DNA from: Marivita cryptomonadis
Lineage (GTDB): Bacteria > Pseudomonadota > Alphaproteobacteria > Rhodobacterales > Rhodobacteraceae
Direction of reading: 5' to 3'
Length of the DNA stretch: 64,000 nt
Assembly (NCBI RefSeq): GCF_002115725.1
Contig: NZ_JFKD01000014.1
Coordinates: 61,565 to 125,564, forward strand
A model generated the notes under the pieces. It had not been told where the DNA came from, made no database searches, and saw nothing but the letters and a program-made list of their open reading frames with translations. This document shows, in pieces, positions 18,837 to 27,906 of the stretch. The stretch's first letter is position 1, and every line of letters begins with the position of its first letter. The translations under genes were made by a program, and so were the position numbers.

Positions 18837-20339
18837 TCACACATCCCCATCGCGTGCGCGTGTCCAGCGATACAGCCAAACTGGGCTCGCAGCTGCACCA
18901 GTGTTGTCCCTTAGAACAAGACGCAAGTCGATGGTATCGACGTCACCGGGAGTGAGCAGGAAGGTCATCCGTGTCCCGCGATCATCCGGCAAGATGAACA
19001 GGCTTTCCCCGGATATTTCACCATCGGTGGCCGAGAGGTCCGGCCACAAGCGAGCCTCGTTGCCTGCAAAATCAACGACGAAGCGCCGTGTGCCCGGACG
19101 GTCGTGTTCGCGCCCGCTTCGGCTTTGTCGGATCGGCATGGATGAGATGACTGGCGACGGACTCCGCGTCCAGGTCAGCCGATAGTCGAAGCTGTGTTCG
19201 GTTCCGGCAGCCAACGGTTCCAAAGGTCGCCAGAAGGCGACGATATTGTCCATGAATTCATCGCCGGTGGGGATCTCGACCAAGATGACAGCGCCGGGAC
19301 CCCAGTTGTTCAGGGGTTCGACCAAGGCGGAAGGGCGATCATGATACCGCGCTTCGCTGTCTTCGAAATCCTCGAACATTCGGGCGGTTTGCCAAAAGCC
19401 GAAGGCAGCGGGACTGTCGTCAAGGAATGCCGAGGTTTCAACGCGCGCGGGGTTGGCGATCGGTCTCCAGACCTGCTCGCCACCACCTGTCTTGATCACC
19501 AGAACGTCGCTGTCGTGCACGCGCGGGCGGAAATCGTCCGACACGGCAGAGCGCATCGGACCTTTGAGATACATCGAGGTCAGCGGAGCAACACCGATAT
19601 CGGCAATCTCGCGCCGTGGCATAAGCGTGACCGTAAGGTCCATCATCGTGTCTGTGCCCGGCCGCAGTGTCATGTCCAAATGGCCGGCAAGAGACGGGCT
19701 ATCGATCACCGCCTCCATACGGACGGCCCCGTCTTGTTCGCCGTGAAGGCGCAACCGGGTGAAACGGGGAAATTCTTCGGGCACAGATCCACCCGTGCCG
19801 ATAGCGACGGCACGCGCTGAAAGGCCATAGGCCATGGCTTGCCCGATGGCGCGGAAATAGCTGGCTCCCTGCACGACCAGCACTTCGTCCAGGACGCCAG
19901 TCGTGTTCAGAGGATAGCGCAGGCGGAGCCCGGAAAAACCTGCTTCTGGTGATGTGTCGGGAATTGAATCGAAATAGCGTGGCTCAAACGAAAAAAGGTC
20001 CGGCGACACTGGCAGCCGCGCGAAACCGGTTTCGGTCGGCAGCTCGATTTCGACCGGGTCGGGAAAATAAAGACCCGGTGGCAGCAAATCGACAGCGTAG
20101 TCCGCGCCGAGGGGCAACATCGCAGCCTTTCCAGGCACCGGACGTATTCCCCTGTAGGCATCATAGCTCAGCCCATCAAAGGGCGGCGGTAGCTCGCTTG
20201 AAGGTGGCACGTAGATCGATGCGGCAAGGGCGCGGGCTTCGGCGAGCAGGGAGTCAGGTGCCTCTTGCGCTGAAGTGCGTTTCGAACCCAAGGCCAAAGC
20301 TGCGACAGACGATGCCAGAAATCCGCGCCGTTTCATCAT
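18837..20339 (-). CDS. opgG: Glucan biosynthesis protein OpgG/OpgD family
   Basis: A 500-residue periplasmic protein needed for osmoregulated periplasmic glucans, where it acts on the beta-glucan backbone. The N-terminus MMKRRGFLASSVAALALGS is a twin-arginine-type signal. The body carries family strings such as FDGLSYDAYRGIRPVPGKA, YLKGPMRSAVSDDFRPRVHDS and LVEPLNNWGPGAVILVEIPT. The gene overlaps the 3' end of opgH by 4 bases, so the order is opgH then opgG, the reverse of the enterobacterial opgGH. No opgC-type succinyl transferase is in the window. Confidence 0.92.
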   Translation of the reverse strand: MMKRRGFLASSVAALALGSKRTSAQEAPDSLLAEARALAASIYVPPSSELPPPFDGLSYDAYRGIRPVPGKAAMLPLGADYAVDLLPPGLYFPDPVEIELPTETGFARLPVSPDLFSFEPRYFDSIPDTSPEAGFSGLRLRYPLNTTGVLDEVLVVQGASYFRAIGQAMAYGLSARAVAIGTGGSVPEEFPRFTRLRLHGEQDGAVRMEAVIDSPSLAGHLDMTLRPGTDTMMDLTVTLMPRREIADIGVAPLTSMYLKGPMRSAVSDDFRPRVHDSDVLVIKTGGGEQVWRPIANPARVETSAFLDDSPAAFGFWQTARMFEDFEDSEARYHDRPSALVEPLNNWGPGAVILVEIPTGDEFMDNIVAFWRPLEPLAAGTEHSFDYRLTWTRSPSPVISSMPIRQSRSGREHDRPGTRRFVVDFAGNEARLWPDLSATDGEISGESLFILPDDRGTRMTFLLTPGDVDTIDLRLVLRDNTGAAASPVWLYRWTRARDGDV

Positions 20340-21922
20340 CTTGCGCCCCGATCAAGCCAGCCAAGCAGGATCGGTGCGCTCAACATCGGTAGAGCGACTG
20401 GCAAAAGCCAGAGGGCTGATGAAGCTGGCTCCGTCAGGAAAGCCAAGCCCACCAGTGCAGCGCCGAAGGCAACCTCGGGCACACCGCGCCATATCCGCAG
20501 ACGCGCGCGACCTGGCGATTTCCATCCGCAATCCTGACCAGCAAGGACGGACAGGACCGAACCGCTTTGCCGAAGCATCATCACGGGCGCGATCAGCGTG
20601 GAGAGTAGCAGTTCGACGAAGCTTGCCCGTAGAACGAGGCGACGTCGCGCAAAGGTCCGGGCACGCTTCATCCAATGGCTGAGTGCGCAAAGCTTCGGGA
20701 GGAGAATAATTGCTGTGACCACAAGGTAGGGCAGGGCACCTTCGACCCGAACTGCGCCGGTTGCAACCAGTAGCACCAATGCGAGCCAGACCGGCGCAGC
20801 AAGATAGCTTGCGATGCCAGAGGCCAAGTGAAGTCTGCTGACCACGTCTAGGCCCGGTTCGGTGATCAGGCGAATATGTTGCAGATTGCCTTGGCACCAG
20901 CGGCGGTCACGCTTGTGAAATTCTGCCAAGGTCTGCGGGCCGTCCTCTGCGCTGCCCCACGTTTCTGGATCAAGCTCGATTGCCCAGCCTGCCCGCCGTA
21001 TCCAAGCTGCTTCTATGAAGTCGTGGCTTAGTGGTGGTCCACCAAAGGGTGCAGGTCCGGACAGGACCGGAAGCTGTTTGGCGCTGCGAAAGGCGGAAAT
21101 CCGCATGATTGCATTATGACCCCAGTAATTCCCAGCTTCCCCTGACCACGCGGCCAGACCGCGCCCGAAATTCTGTGACAAAAGACGTGAAGCCACCCGC
21201 TGATGCCTGCCGAAATGGCTGCGACCGGGCAATAGTGTCATGCCTGCCTGCAAAAGACCCAGACGCGGTTTACTCTCCAAACGGTAGATCAAGCTCATGA
21301 TACGTGATGCCGACATCCGACTGTCTGCATCTAGAACGAGCATGAAGCCATAGTCGCTAGAGTGCTCGGTGAACCAATCAGCGATGTTGCCGGGCTTGCG
21401 GCCTATGTTGTTGGCACGTCGTCGGTAAGTGACCGTGCCAGACGCGATAAGTGGTGCGAGCACAGATTCTTCTGCGTCTATCCTATTGGGGTCACTTGTG
21501 TCGGACAGCACAAAGATATTGGTCGCCTGATCGCACCCCTGATCGTTTAACATACGATGCAATCCCGAAAGATACCTTGCCAAAGGCCGTGCATCCTCTT
21601 CGCAAAGGAGGACAAGGACAGCCGTTTTTTCCAGAGGCCGCCAATCTTTGGGCGGCGAAACGGGTGCCGTCCGCCGTTGCAGCAATCCCAAGACAGAGGT
21701 TGCTGCTCCGCCGGAAACCCATATCCCACCAAGGCCAATCAACACCAAAGCGACCAAGGACGCGCCTGTCCATTCCACAAGATTTACTGCGAAGATCGTT
21801 GAAATGCAGGCTGCACCAAGCAACGTCAGGACCAACTGCGCGACAAGCCATCCAACACCCGGGCGTTCGAGCTTGTCGGATGGGGTCAAGTTGGCGCGCG
21901 CAATGATCTCTGCCACGGACAT
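20336..21922 (-). CDS. opgH: Glucans biosynthesis glucosyltransferase OpgH
   Basis: A 528-residue inner-membrane family-2 glycosyltransferase that polymerises UDP-glucose into the periplasmic glucan backbone. Catalytic motifs are LVLDADSRMS (metal-binding DxD type) and the processive signature RDRRWCQGNLQH; two hydrophobic segments precede the catalytic domain and several follow. It is shorter than the enterobacterial protein (about 850 residues) because the long N- and C-terminal cytoplasmic extensions are missing, as in many alphaproteobacteria. ATG at 21922 is preferred; a GTG at 21976 would add 18 residues. It is co-transcribed with opgG. Confidence 0.92.
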   Translation of the reverse strand: MSVAEIIARANLTPSDKLERPGVGWLVAQLVLTLLGAACISTIFAVNLVEWTGASLVALVLIGLGGIWVSGGAATSVLGLLQRRTAPVSPPKDWRPLEKTAVLVLLCEEDARPLARYLSGLHRMLNDQGCDQATNIFVLSDTSDPNRIDAEESVLAPLIASGTVTYRRRANNIGRKPGNIADWFTEHSSDYGFMLVLDADSRMSASRIMSLIYRLESKPRLGLLQAGMTLLPGRSHFGRHQRVASRLLSQNFGRGLAAWSGEAGNYWGHNAIMRISAFRSAKQLPVLSGPAPFGGPPLSHDFIEAAWIRRAGWAIELDPETWGSAEDGPQTLAEFHKRDRRWCQGNLQHIRLITEPGLDVVSRLHLASGIASYLAAPVWLALVLLVATGAVRVEGALPYLVVTAIILLPKLCALSHWMKRARTFARRRLVLRASFVELLLSTLIAPVMMLRQSGSVLSVLAGQDCGWKSPGRARLRIWRGVPEVAFGAALVGLAFLTEPASSALWLLPVALPMLSAPILLGWLDRGAR

Positions 21923-22029
21923 TTTTAGGTCAGGTTCCTTTGTCGGATTGAAAAACTTGCGATTGGTGACGTGCACGACTTTTTCACGCTGTTCCGCAGG
22001 AGATCAGGTTCAACTGCGGCACTGATTAA

Positions 22030-22581
22030 TTACCGCGTGCCGCCGCCAACTGGTGGCCACATGCGTGAAAAAACGCCATCCTGCTTCACCACTCCATGAA
22101 ATAAGGCCGCGCCGATGTGCATCGCAATCAAAGCAATCAACAAAAGCCCGGCACCGTAATGCACCGTTTTCGCTATCTCAGCCAGTGCCTCTGATCGTGG
22201 AACCAGCGATGGAATGCTCAAGGCATCCAGGCTCTCGATTGGAAAGCCGCCGGCTTTGACACGCACATAACCGGCGATCGGGACCAGGAACAGCAAGGCA
22301 TACATCGCGATGTGGGTAAACTCCGCGATGCGTGCCTGAATTGGTGAAAGGCTAGATGGCTTTGCGGGAGGCGGATTTCTCAGACGCCAGACCAGCCGCA
22401 CAACGATTAGAATGAGCAGCAAGACGCCTATGTTTTTGTGGTAGATGAACAGCCCATTCTGGAGGCTGCGGTCGAGCCCGGGCTGCACCATGATCAGCCC
22501 TGCCGGGATGGTAAGTAGGATGAACACAGCCATAAGCCAATGCAATCCGCGCGCCGTTCCCGTATATCTTGACTGGGTCAT
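22030..22581 (-). CDS. Cytochrome b561 family protein
   Basis: A 183-residue four-helix membrane haem protein of the prokaryotic b561 (CybB) type. Candidate haem-ligand histidines occur in each helix region: GLHWLMAVF, IYHKNIGVLLL, THIAMYALLF and ALIAMHIGAALFHG. Related proteins pass electrons between quinol and a partner such as superoxide. The start at ATG 22581 gives the usual RGLHWL close to the N-terminus; the longer frame to 22647 adds a basic leader without a ribosome site. The gene stands alone, 107 bases upstream of opgH and divergent from the phosphatidyltransferase gene. Confidence 0.85.
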   Translation of the reverse strand: MTQSRYTGTARGLHWLMAVFILLTIPAGLIMVQPGLDRSLQNGLFIYHKNIGVLLLILIVVRLVWRLRNPPPAKPSSLSPIQARIAEFTHIAMYALLFLVPIAGYVRVKAGGFPIESLDALSIPSLVPRSEALAEIAKTVHYGAGLLLIALIAMHIGAALFHGVVKQDGVFSRMWPPVGGGTR

Positions 22582-22685
22582 GCCGTTCGCCTTTTTTGCT
22601 CTGAAACGAAGTAGGTCCAGGCGTCTGCACTTCAAGCGGGTCTTCAATGGCTTGACTGGCGATATTGCACGCTACAATCATCTGA

Positions 22686-23426
22686 ATGCGCAGGATGCAG
22701 CCTTACAGTTTTGCTTCGTATCACGCCCCGCTCATTTCGTTGACGCGGGGGGCGGGTGGTCAGTTTGTTCTTGCTGCATTGTGTCTCGGTCTTTTGTTGT
22801 GCGTGCTGACTGGGGTATTGGTCGGTCCGGTGTTTGCCGCGGTTGCGCTCACTGCGATGAGTTTTGGCGCTTCACTGGCTGCCGCACTTATGCGACGCGG
22901 CTATCCGCATCGTGATCTTGGCCTGTGCAACCTTGTTACGCTTCTAAGGCTGGCGCTTACATCCACTCTTGTTGCTGCACTTGTCGTGTCGATTTCTGGA
23001 TGGATTGTGCTTGGTATTGCGCTTTTTGCCTTGGCTCTCGACGGAATTGATGGATGGTTGGCGCGCCTTGGCGGTCATGTTTCGGATTTCGGCGCACGCT
23101 TCGACATGGAGGTCGATGCAGCGCTTGGATTGGTCCTTGCACTTTTGGCTTGGTCGTCTGGAGCCGTGGGGGCGGTTGTGCTGTTGCTCGGTCTGCCTCG
23201 ATATATTTTTGTGGCTGCCTCGGCAATCTGGCCCTGGATGGCGAACCCGCTGCCCGAAAGGCTGGGACGCAAGGTTGTGTGCGTGATCCAGATTATGGCC
23301 TTGGTGATCCTACAGGCTCCGGTTGTCGATGATCCCTTGGCATTGGCAATCCTGATGTTCGCGTCAGTCGCGCTTGTCTGGTCGTTTGGTCGCGACGTGC
23401 TTTGGCTATGGCGGGCGCGCCCATGA
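22686..23426 (+). CDS. CDP-alcohol phosphatidyltransferase family protein
   Basis: A 246-residue membrane enzyme moving a phosphatidyl (or similar) group from a CDP-linked donor to an alcohol. The full signature is present at residues 119-144: Asp119, Asp122-Gly123, Ala126-Arg127, Gly136, Asp140 and Asp144, where Asp residues bind the catalytic metals. About six membrane helices surround it. It starts a plus-strand operon and its stop overlaps the ATG of the LtaS/OpgB-like gene. The acceptor alcohol is unknown; the neighbours suggest a lipid or glucan headgroup rather than housekeeping phosphatidylglycerol synthesis. Confidence 0.88.
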   Translation: MRRMQPYSFASYHAPLISLTRGAGGQFVLAALCLGLLLCVLTGVLVGPVFAAVALTAMSFGASLAAALMRRGYPHRDLGLCNLVTLLRLALTSTLVAALVVSISGWIVLGIALFALALDGIDGWLARLGGHVSDFGARFDMEVDAALGLVLALLAWSSGAVGAVVLLLGLPRYIFVAASAIWPWMANPLPERLGRKVVCVIQIMALVILQAPVVDDPLALAILMFASVALVWSFGRDVLWLWRARP

Positions 23427-25054
23427 TCAGCCCGATCTGGCGGCCGTGCGTTGCGGCGGCGGTCCTTTACCTTATCCTGATCCAGCCAAATCATCCTGAT
23501 GCCATGACTTGGGGTGCCCTGCTTGCTTTTCCTTTGGAATGGCCTGCGATCCTTTTGGGTCTTATGGCATTCGGTGCAAGCCGGGCGGGTCACGTTTTGC
23601 GCGGTATACTGGTCGCGGTCTTGGTTCTGATCGCTGTTCTTAAAGCTGCTGATTTCGCAATGTTCTCTGCCTTGTCCCGGGGTTTCAATCCGGTTTCAGA
23701 CCTCGCTCTGGTTGAGGCAGGCGCAAGACTGTTGACCGGTGCGGTTGGACCTGTCCTTGCTGTTCTCGCGCTTGTTGCTGCCATGGTGGTGATCTGCGCG
23801 GTCGTTGCATTGCTTTGGTGGTCGACGGGTGTCTGGGCCGCCATAGGATCAAGTAAACTGTTCTTCCGAGGCCTGACCGGAAGTGCTGCACTGCTGTCGG
23901 CTGGAGTTGCGGCCGCGGAGGTCGGCGACACGCTTGGACGGTGGACTCTTCCTGCCCATATCCCCGGCTCTGCGTTTTCGGCGCGGGTCGGCATTGAACG
24001 CATTGAGATGATACGCTCGACGCTCATCGACTTGAGGAAATTCTCGGAAGCCGCTGCAAATGATCCGTTTGTCGGGGTCGGCGGCATGCTGACTGCAATC
24101 GACAGGGACGTCATTGTCGTTTTCGTCGAGAGCTACGGTCGCACAAGTTTCGACACGCCTTTGTTTTCGGACCTCCACCTCCGGACACTTGAACGCGGTC
24201 AAGAGGACCTTGAATCGCGAGGGTTGTCCATGGCTTCGGGTTTTCTGGCCTCGCCAACCAAAGGTGGGCAAAGCTGGCTTGCACATGCGACATTGGCCAA
24301 TGGGCTTTGGGTCGACGGCCAGACACGCTACGGTGCGGTTTTGGCATCAGAGCGGAAAACCCTGTTTCACTTTGCTGCCGAGGCGGGCTTTCACACGGCG
24401 GCGGTCATGCCGCAAATCACGCTTGATTGGCCTGAAAGTTCGGTCATGGGCTTTGAGACCATCCTTGCCGCTGCAGACCTCGGATATAAAGGGCTGAGTT
24501 TCAATTGGGTGACAATGCCTGACCAGTTCACATTTGCCGCCATGGACCGACTTCTGCGGGCCGAACGCGCTGATGAAAGGCCGGTCTTCGTACAGATGGC
24601 CACTGGGACTTCGCATGCCCCGTGGGTGCCGGTGCCAGACCTTGTTTCCTGGGACAGCATCGGTGACGGCAGTATCTTTGACCCGATGGCGTTGGCGGGT
24701 GAGTCGCCGGACGTTGTGTGGCGTGACCGCGATCGGGTGCGGGCACAGTACCGTCTTGCAATCGACTATGCCTTGGAGGTCGTGCTGTCATACGCCGCGC
24801 TTCATGCCAAAAATCCCCCTTTGATGATTGTCGTGGGTGATCATCAGGCTGCTGGGTTTGTCGCCCTTGACGAACGGCCGGATGTGCCGATCCATGTCAT
24901 TGGCCCCAACAATCTGGTGGACCGCGCAGCTAAGGATTGGGGGCTGAGCCAAGGCCTTATTCCGTCACCCGATGCACCTGTGGTTCCTATGGACCAGATG
25001 CGGGACCGTATTCTGCAGAGTTTCACCGATCCTGTGCCCGACGGAAGAGGCTAG
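23423..25054 (+). CDS. LtaS/OpgB-like sulfatase-fold membrane enzyme
   Basis: A 543-residue protein with about four or five N-terminal membrane helices (to ~160) and a large periplasmic alkaline-phosphatase-fold domain. Catalytic landmarks follow the lipoteichoic-acid-synthase/OpgB pattern: VVFVESYGR (metal Glu), SPTKGGQSW (candidate nucleophile Thr), FVQMATGTSHAPW and VVGDHQAAG (metal Asp-His). Such enzymes transfer phosphoglycerol or phosphoethanolamine from a phospholipid, or hydrolyse sulfate or phosphate esters. ATG 23423 overlaps the upstream stop (ATGA) and is chosen. Lying close to opgH/opgG, it could decorate periplasmic glucans, which is inference from location only. Confidence 0.8.
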   Translation: MISPIWRPCVAAAVLYLILIQPNHPDAMTWGALLAFPLEWPAILLGLMAFGASRAGHVLRGILVAVLVLIAVLKAADFAMFSALSRGFNPVSDLALVEAGARLLTGAVGPVLAVLALVAAMVVICAVVALLWWSTGVWAAIGSSKLFFRGLTGSAALLSAGVAAAEVGDTLGRWTLPAHIPGSAFSARVGIERIEMIRSTLIDLRKFSEAAANDPFVGVGGMLTAIDRDVIVVFVESYGRTSFDTPLFSDLHLRTLERGQEDLESRGLSMASGFLASPTKGGQSWLAHATLANGLWVDGQTRYGAVLASERKTLFHFAAEAGFHTAAVMPQITLDWPESSVMGFETILAAADLGYKGLSFNWVTMPDQFTFAAMDRLLRAERADERPVFVQMATGTSHAPWVPVPDLVSWDSIGDGSIFDPMALAGESPDVVWRDRDRVRAQYRLAIDYALEVVLSYAALHAKNPPLMIVVGDHQAAGFVALDERPDVPIHVIGPNNLVDRAAKDWGLSQGLIPSPDAPVVPMDQMRDRILQSFTDPVPDGRG

Positions 25055-25057
25055 CGA

Positions 25058-25990
25058 ATGGGACGTGTCCTGAGCGTTGGCCTTCAGTTTGCTGTCGCCA
25101 TTGGGCTGCTGGTTCTGCTGTGGCAGGTGGCGGACGGACAAAGCGCGGTTGACCATCTGGTCAATGCAGAGCTTGCTTGGCTTTTGGCAGCCTTGGTCGC
25201 AGTGACTGGGCAGCTTGTGCTCTCCGCGCTGCGCTGGCAACTGACGGCGGCGCAACTGGGCCTTGTTCTGACCAAACAGCAAGCGGTTCGGGAATATTAT
25301 CTTTCTCAGGTCGTGAACCAGCTACTGCCCGGAGGTGTGCTCGGCGATGTGGGTAGGGCTGTTCGCGCACGCGCTCAGGCGGGATTGGTGATTTCAGGCC
25401 AAGCCGTGCTTTTCGAGCGGCTGGTGGGGCAGGTCGCGCTTGTCCTGCTTTTTGGTGCTGCGGTTTTTGGCACATGGGCCGTTCCGGGTGGGTTCGACTT
25501 GCCAGCTTCGCTCCAGTTTTCGGTTTTTGTGACTCTGGCAGCGGCGATCCTGATCGCGACGGGCGCGGCAATCGCAGGTCCAAGCCTGCCGGGAAAGATG
25601 GGCACAGCATTCGCAAACTTTATCGCGAACTTATGGCGGGCGGTGTGCGCTCGCGAAGTCCGGCACCGACAAGTCTTGCTGAGCATTGGCACGGTGGTTC
25701 TGAATATTGCGGCTTTCGCCTGTTGCGCCGCAGCCGTTGGCGTGATGCTCGCACCTGCCACAGCCATGGTCTTGGTTCCGCTGATCCTGTTCACGATGCT
25801 GATCCCGATCACCGTAAGTGGCTGGGGGCTGCGCGAGGGTGCGACAGCAATGCTTCTGCCACTTGCAGGTGCAACCGCAGCCGAGGGTTTTGCAGCAAGC
25901 GTTGCGTTTGGCCTTGTCGTTCTTTTCTCAGCCCTTCCTGGGGTTGTAGTTGCCGCGCTCTCGACCGTCACCAAACCTGTCCGCCCTTAG
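25058..25990 (+). CDS. Lysylphosphatidylglycerol synthase transmembrane-region (UPF0104) family protein
   Basis: A 310-residue integral membrane protein with about eight helices and no soluble domain. It matches the flippase-like module of MprF (LPG_synthase_TM, UPF0104), with the family's RW region (LSALRWQLTAAQLGL), QVVNQLLPGGVLGDVGRA and the C-terminal GWGLREGATAMLL. MprF's membrane half flips lysyl-phosphatidylglycerol; stand-alone members are guessed to move polar lipids. It begins 3 bases after the LtaS/OpgB-like gene, so a lipid made or modified by the first two genes of the operon may be its cargo. Confidence 0.85.
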   Translation: MGRVLSVGLQFAVAIGLLVLLWQVADGQSAVDHLVNAELAWLLAALVAVTGQLVLSALRWQLTAAQLGLVLTKQQAVREYYLSQVVNQLLPGGVLGDVGRAVRARAQAGLVISGQAVLFERLVGQVALVLLFGAAVFGTWAVPGGFDLPASLQFSVFVTLAAAILIATGAAIAGPSLPGKMGTAFANFIANLWRAVCAREVRHRQVLLSIGTVVLNIAAFACCAAAVGVMLAPATAMVLVPLILFTMLIPITVSGWGLREGATAMLLPLAGATAAEGFAASVAFGLVVLFSALPGVVVAALSTVTKPVRP

Positions 25991-26069
25991 CATCACGCAC
26001 ACCTCTTGCTGGTCGCGGTGGAAACACAGGCCATATCCCTGACCCAGAAGACTATGGAGCACAAAGACC

Positions 26070-27137
26070 ATGCCCCTCCGAACTGCCGCATTTGCTGTTC
26101 CAGGTGACCTGCAGACTCTGACTGGGGGATATATCTATGATTTGCGCTTGCTGTCGGGGCTGCGCGCTCTTGGGTGGGACATCACACATATCCCGCTTGG
26201 CGCAAGCTTTCCTGACCCATCGAAAGAAGACATGCGAAATGCTGCGCAACAGCTTGCCATGGTGCCGCCGACGGCACCGGTCATCATCGATGGGCTGGCC
26301 ATGGGTGCGATGGACCATGATGTTTTGACCGGCATGTCCGCGCCCATCGTTGCACTTATCCATCATCCGCTGGCGCATGAAAGTGGTCTGCCTCAGGACA
26401 CGCGTGACACACTGTTCCGCACGGAGCGCGACAATCTCGCTCTTGCCTCTCATGTTCTGGTCCCAAGTCCACACACGGCGGGATTGCTCATTTCGGATTA
26501 TGATGTTCCTTCCGATCATATCACGGTTGCGCGTCCCGGCACGGATCGTCCGCTTGGTCAGCTTGCAAAGACGCAACCCCCGTTGATCTTGTCAGTTGGG
26601 ATTCAAGTCCCGCGCAAGGGCCATGACGTGCTCTTGCGGGCCTTGGCCAAAGTGGTTGATAGGCCATGGCAGGCCGTGATTGCAGGATCGGCTCTGGACG
26701 CAGATCACGCGTCACTTCTCTTGCGACTGGTGGACGAGCTCGGCTTGTCGCACAGGGTCCGTCTCGCAGGCCGTGTCTCGGGTGAGGAGTTGGCACGGCT
26801 GTACGGGCAGGCCAGCGTGTTTGCCCTTGCGACGCGTTACGAGGGTTACGGCATCGTTTTCGATGAGGCGATGGCCCACGGCCTGCCCATCATCAGCTGC
26901 GCAACGGGTGCTGTGCCAGAGACTGTCGCACCCGGAGCAGGTCTTCTCGTGTCGCCAGACGATCACAAGGCCTTTGCCAATGCACTGGCGCAGGTGCTTG
27001 ACGGGCATGAAACACGTGACCGGATGGCCACCGCATCGAAAGCGGCCGGTGCAGCGCTGCAAAATTGGGATGGCACAACGCGCTTGGTGGCTGACGTGCT
27101 CGACCGCATTGCGAAGGATGCCCAAGATGACCGCTGA
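26070..27137 (+). CDS. Glycosyltransferase family 4 (GT-B fold)
   Basis: A 355-residue retaining GT-B enzyme. The C-terminal donor domain shows ILSVGIQVPRKGHDVLLRAL (start of the glycosyltransferase group 1 domain), RVRLAGRVSGEELARLYGQA, and the EX7E-type stretch TRYEGYGIVFDEAMAHGLP, followed by GAVPETVAPGAGLLV. No membrane segment is seen, so it acts at the cytoplasmic face. The downstream phosphatase gene overlaps its 3' end by 11 bases. Donor and acceptor sugars are unknown. Confidence 0.88.
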   Translation: MPLRTAAFAVPGDLQTLTGGYIYDLRLLSGLRALGWDITHIPLGASFPDPSKEDMRNAAQQLAMVPPTAPVIIDGLAMGAMDHDVLTGMSAPIVALIHHPLAHESGLPQDTRDTLFRTERDNLALASHVLVPSPHTAGLLISDYDVPSDHITVARPGTDRPLGQLAKTQPPLILSVGIQVPRKGHDVLLRALAKVVDRPWQAVIAGSALDADHASLLLRLVDELGLSHRVRLAGRVSGEELARLYGQASVFALATRYEGYGIVFDEAMAHGLPIISCATGAVPETVAPGAGLLVSPDDHKAFANALAQVLDGHETRDRMATASKAAGAALQNWDGTTRLVADVLDRIAKDAQDDR

Positions 27138-27906
27138 GGATGACATGGCGCTTGCCACAAGGCTTGCGCATGAGGCTGGTGAGATCCTGCTAGGATACTG
27201 GGCCGCCCGTGATGGGCTGACCATCGCGACCAAACGCGCCGGTGATTTCGTGTCTGAAGCGGATCGTTCAGCTGAGCAGCATCTGCGGGATGGTTTTGCA
27301 AAGGCGTGTCCGGGCGACGGCTGGCTGGGAGAGGAAACCGGCGCAGCACCCGGCCATAGGCGCCGATGGATCGTCGACCCGCTTGACGGGACAACAAACT
27401 TCCTTCGTGGGATCGGGCATTGGGCCGTGTCCATCGCGCTGGAGGATGCTGGAGAGTTAGTTCTTGGCGTTGTCCATGATCCGGTTAAAGGCGAGACATT
27501 CGCGGCAGGCAAAGGCACTGGTGCCAAACTGAACGGACAGCCCCTTTTGATAGCACAAACAGCGGACCTTTCCTCAGCGCTGTTCGGCACCGGCATACCG
27601 TTCGGCAACATGGCGCATATCGACGATCATGCTGGCGATATCGCAAGATTGATGCCGAAATGTGCCGGTGTCCGCCGCATGGGCGCTGCAGCGCTTGATC
27701 TTGCCTATGTCGCTTCTGGCCGTCTGGACGGGTTTTGGGAAAGACGGTTGCAGCCGTGGGACATCGCAGCCGGTCTGGTGCTTCTGCGTGAAGCCGGTGC
27801 AATCGTGGAAGGTTGGGATGCCGGGGAACGCCCTGAAGACACGGGCACTGTGGTCACAGCCACGAAAGCGTTGTTCCTGGAGTTTGCCAAGACCCTGCGC
27901 AGTTAG
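27127..27906 (+). CDS. Inositol monophosphatase family protein
   Basis: A 259-residue magnesium-dependent phosphatase of the IMPase/CysQ superfamily. The metal-binding motifs are complete: GEETGA (Glu), WIVDPLDGTTNFLRG (Asp-Asp) and WDIAAGLVLLREAGA near the C-terminus. Substrates in the family include inositol phosphate, histidinol phosphate and adenosine bisphosphate. Coupling to a glycosyltransferase by an 11-base overlap favours a sugar- or polyol-phosphate substrate here, which is inference. It converges with the FkbM gene: the two stops overlap by 4 bases. Confidence 0.88.
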   Translation: MTAEDDMALATRLAHEAGEILLGYWAARDGLTIATKRAGDFVSEADRSAEQHLRDGFAKACPGDGWLGEETGAAPGHRRRWIVDPLDGTTNFLRGIGHWAVSIALEDAGELVLGVVHDPVKGETFAAGKGTGAKLNGQPLLIAQTADLSSALFGTGIPFGNMAHIDDHAGDIARLMPKCAGVRRMGAAALDLAYVASGRLDGFWERRLQPWDIAAGLVLLREAGAIVEGWDAGERPEDTGTVVTATKALFLEFAKTLRS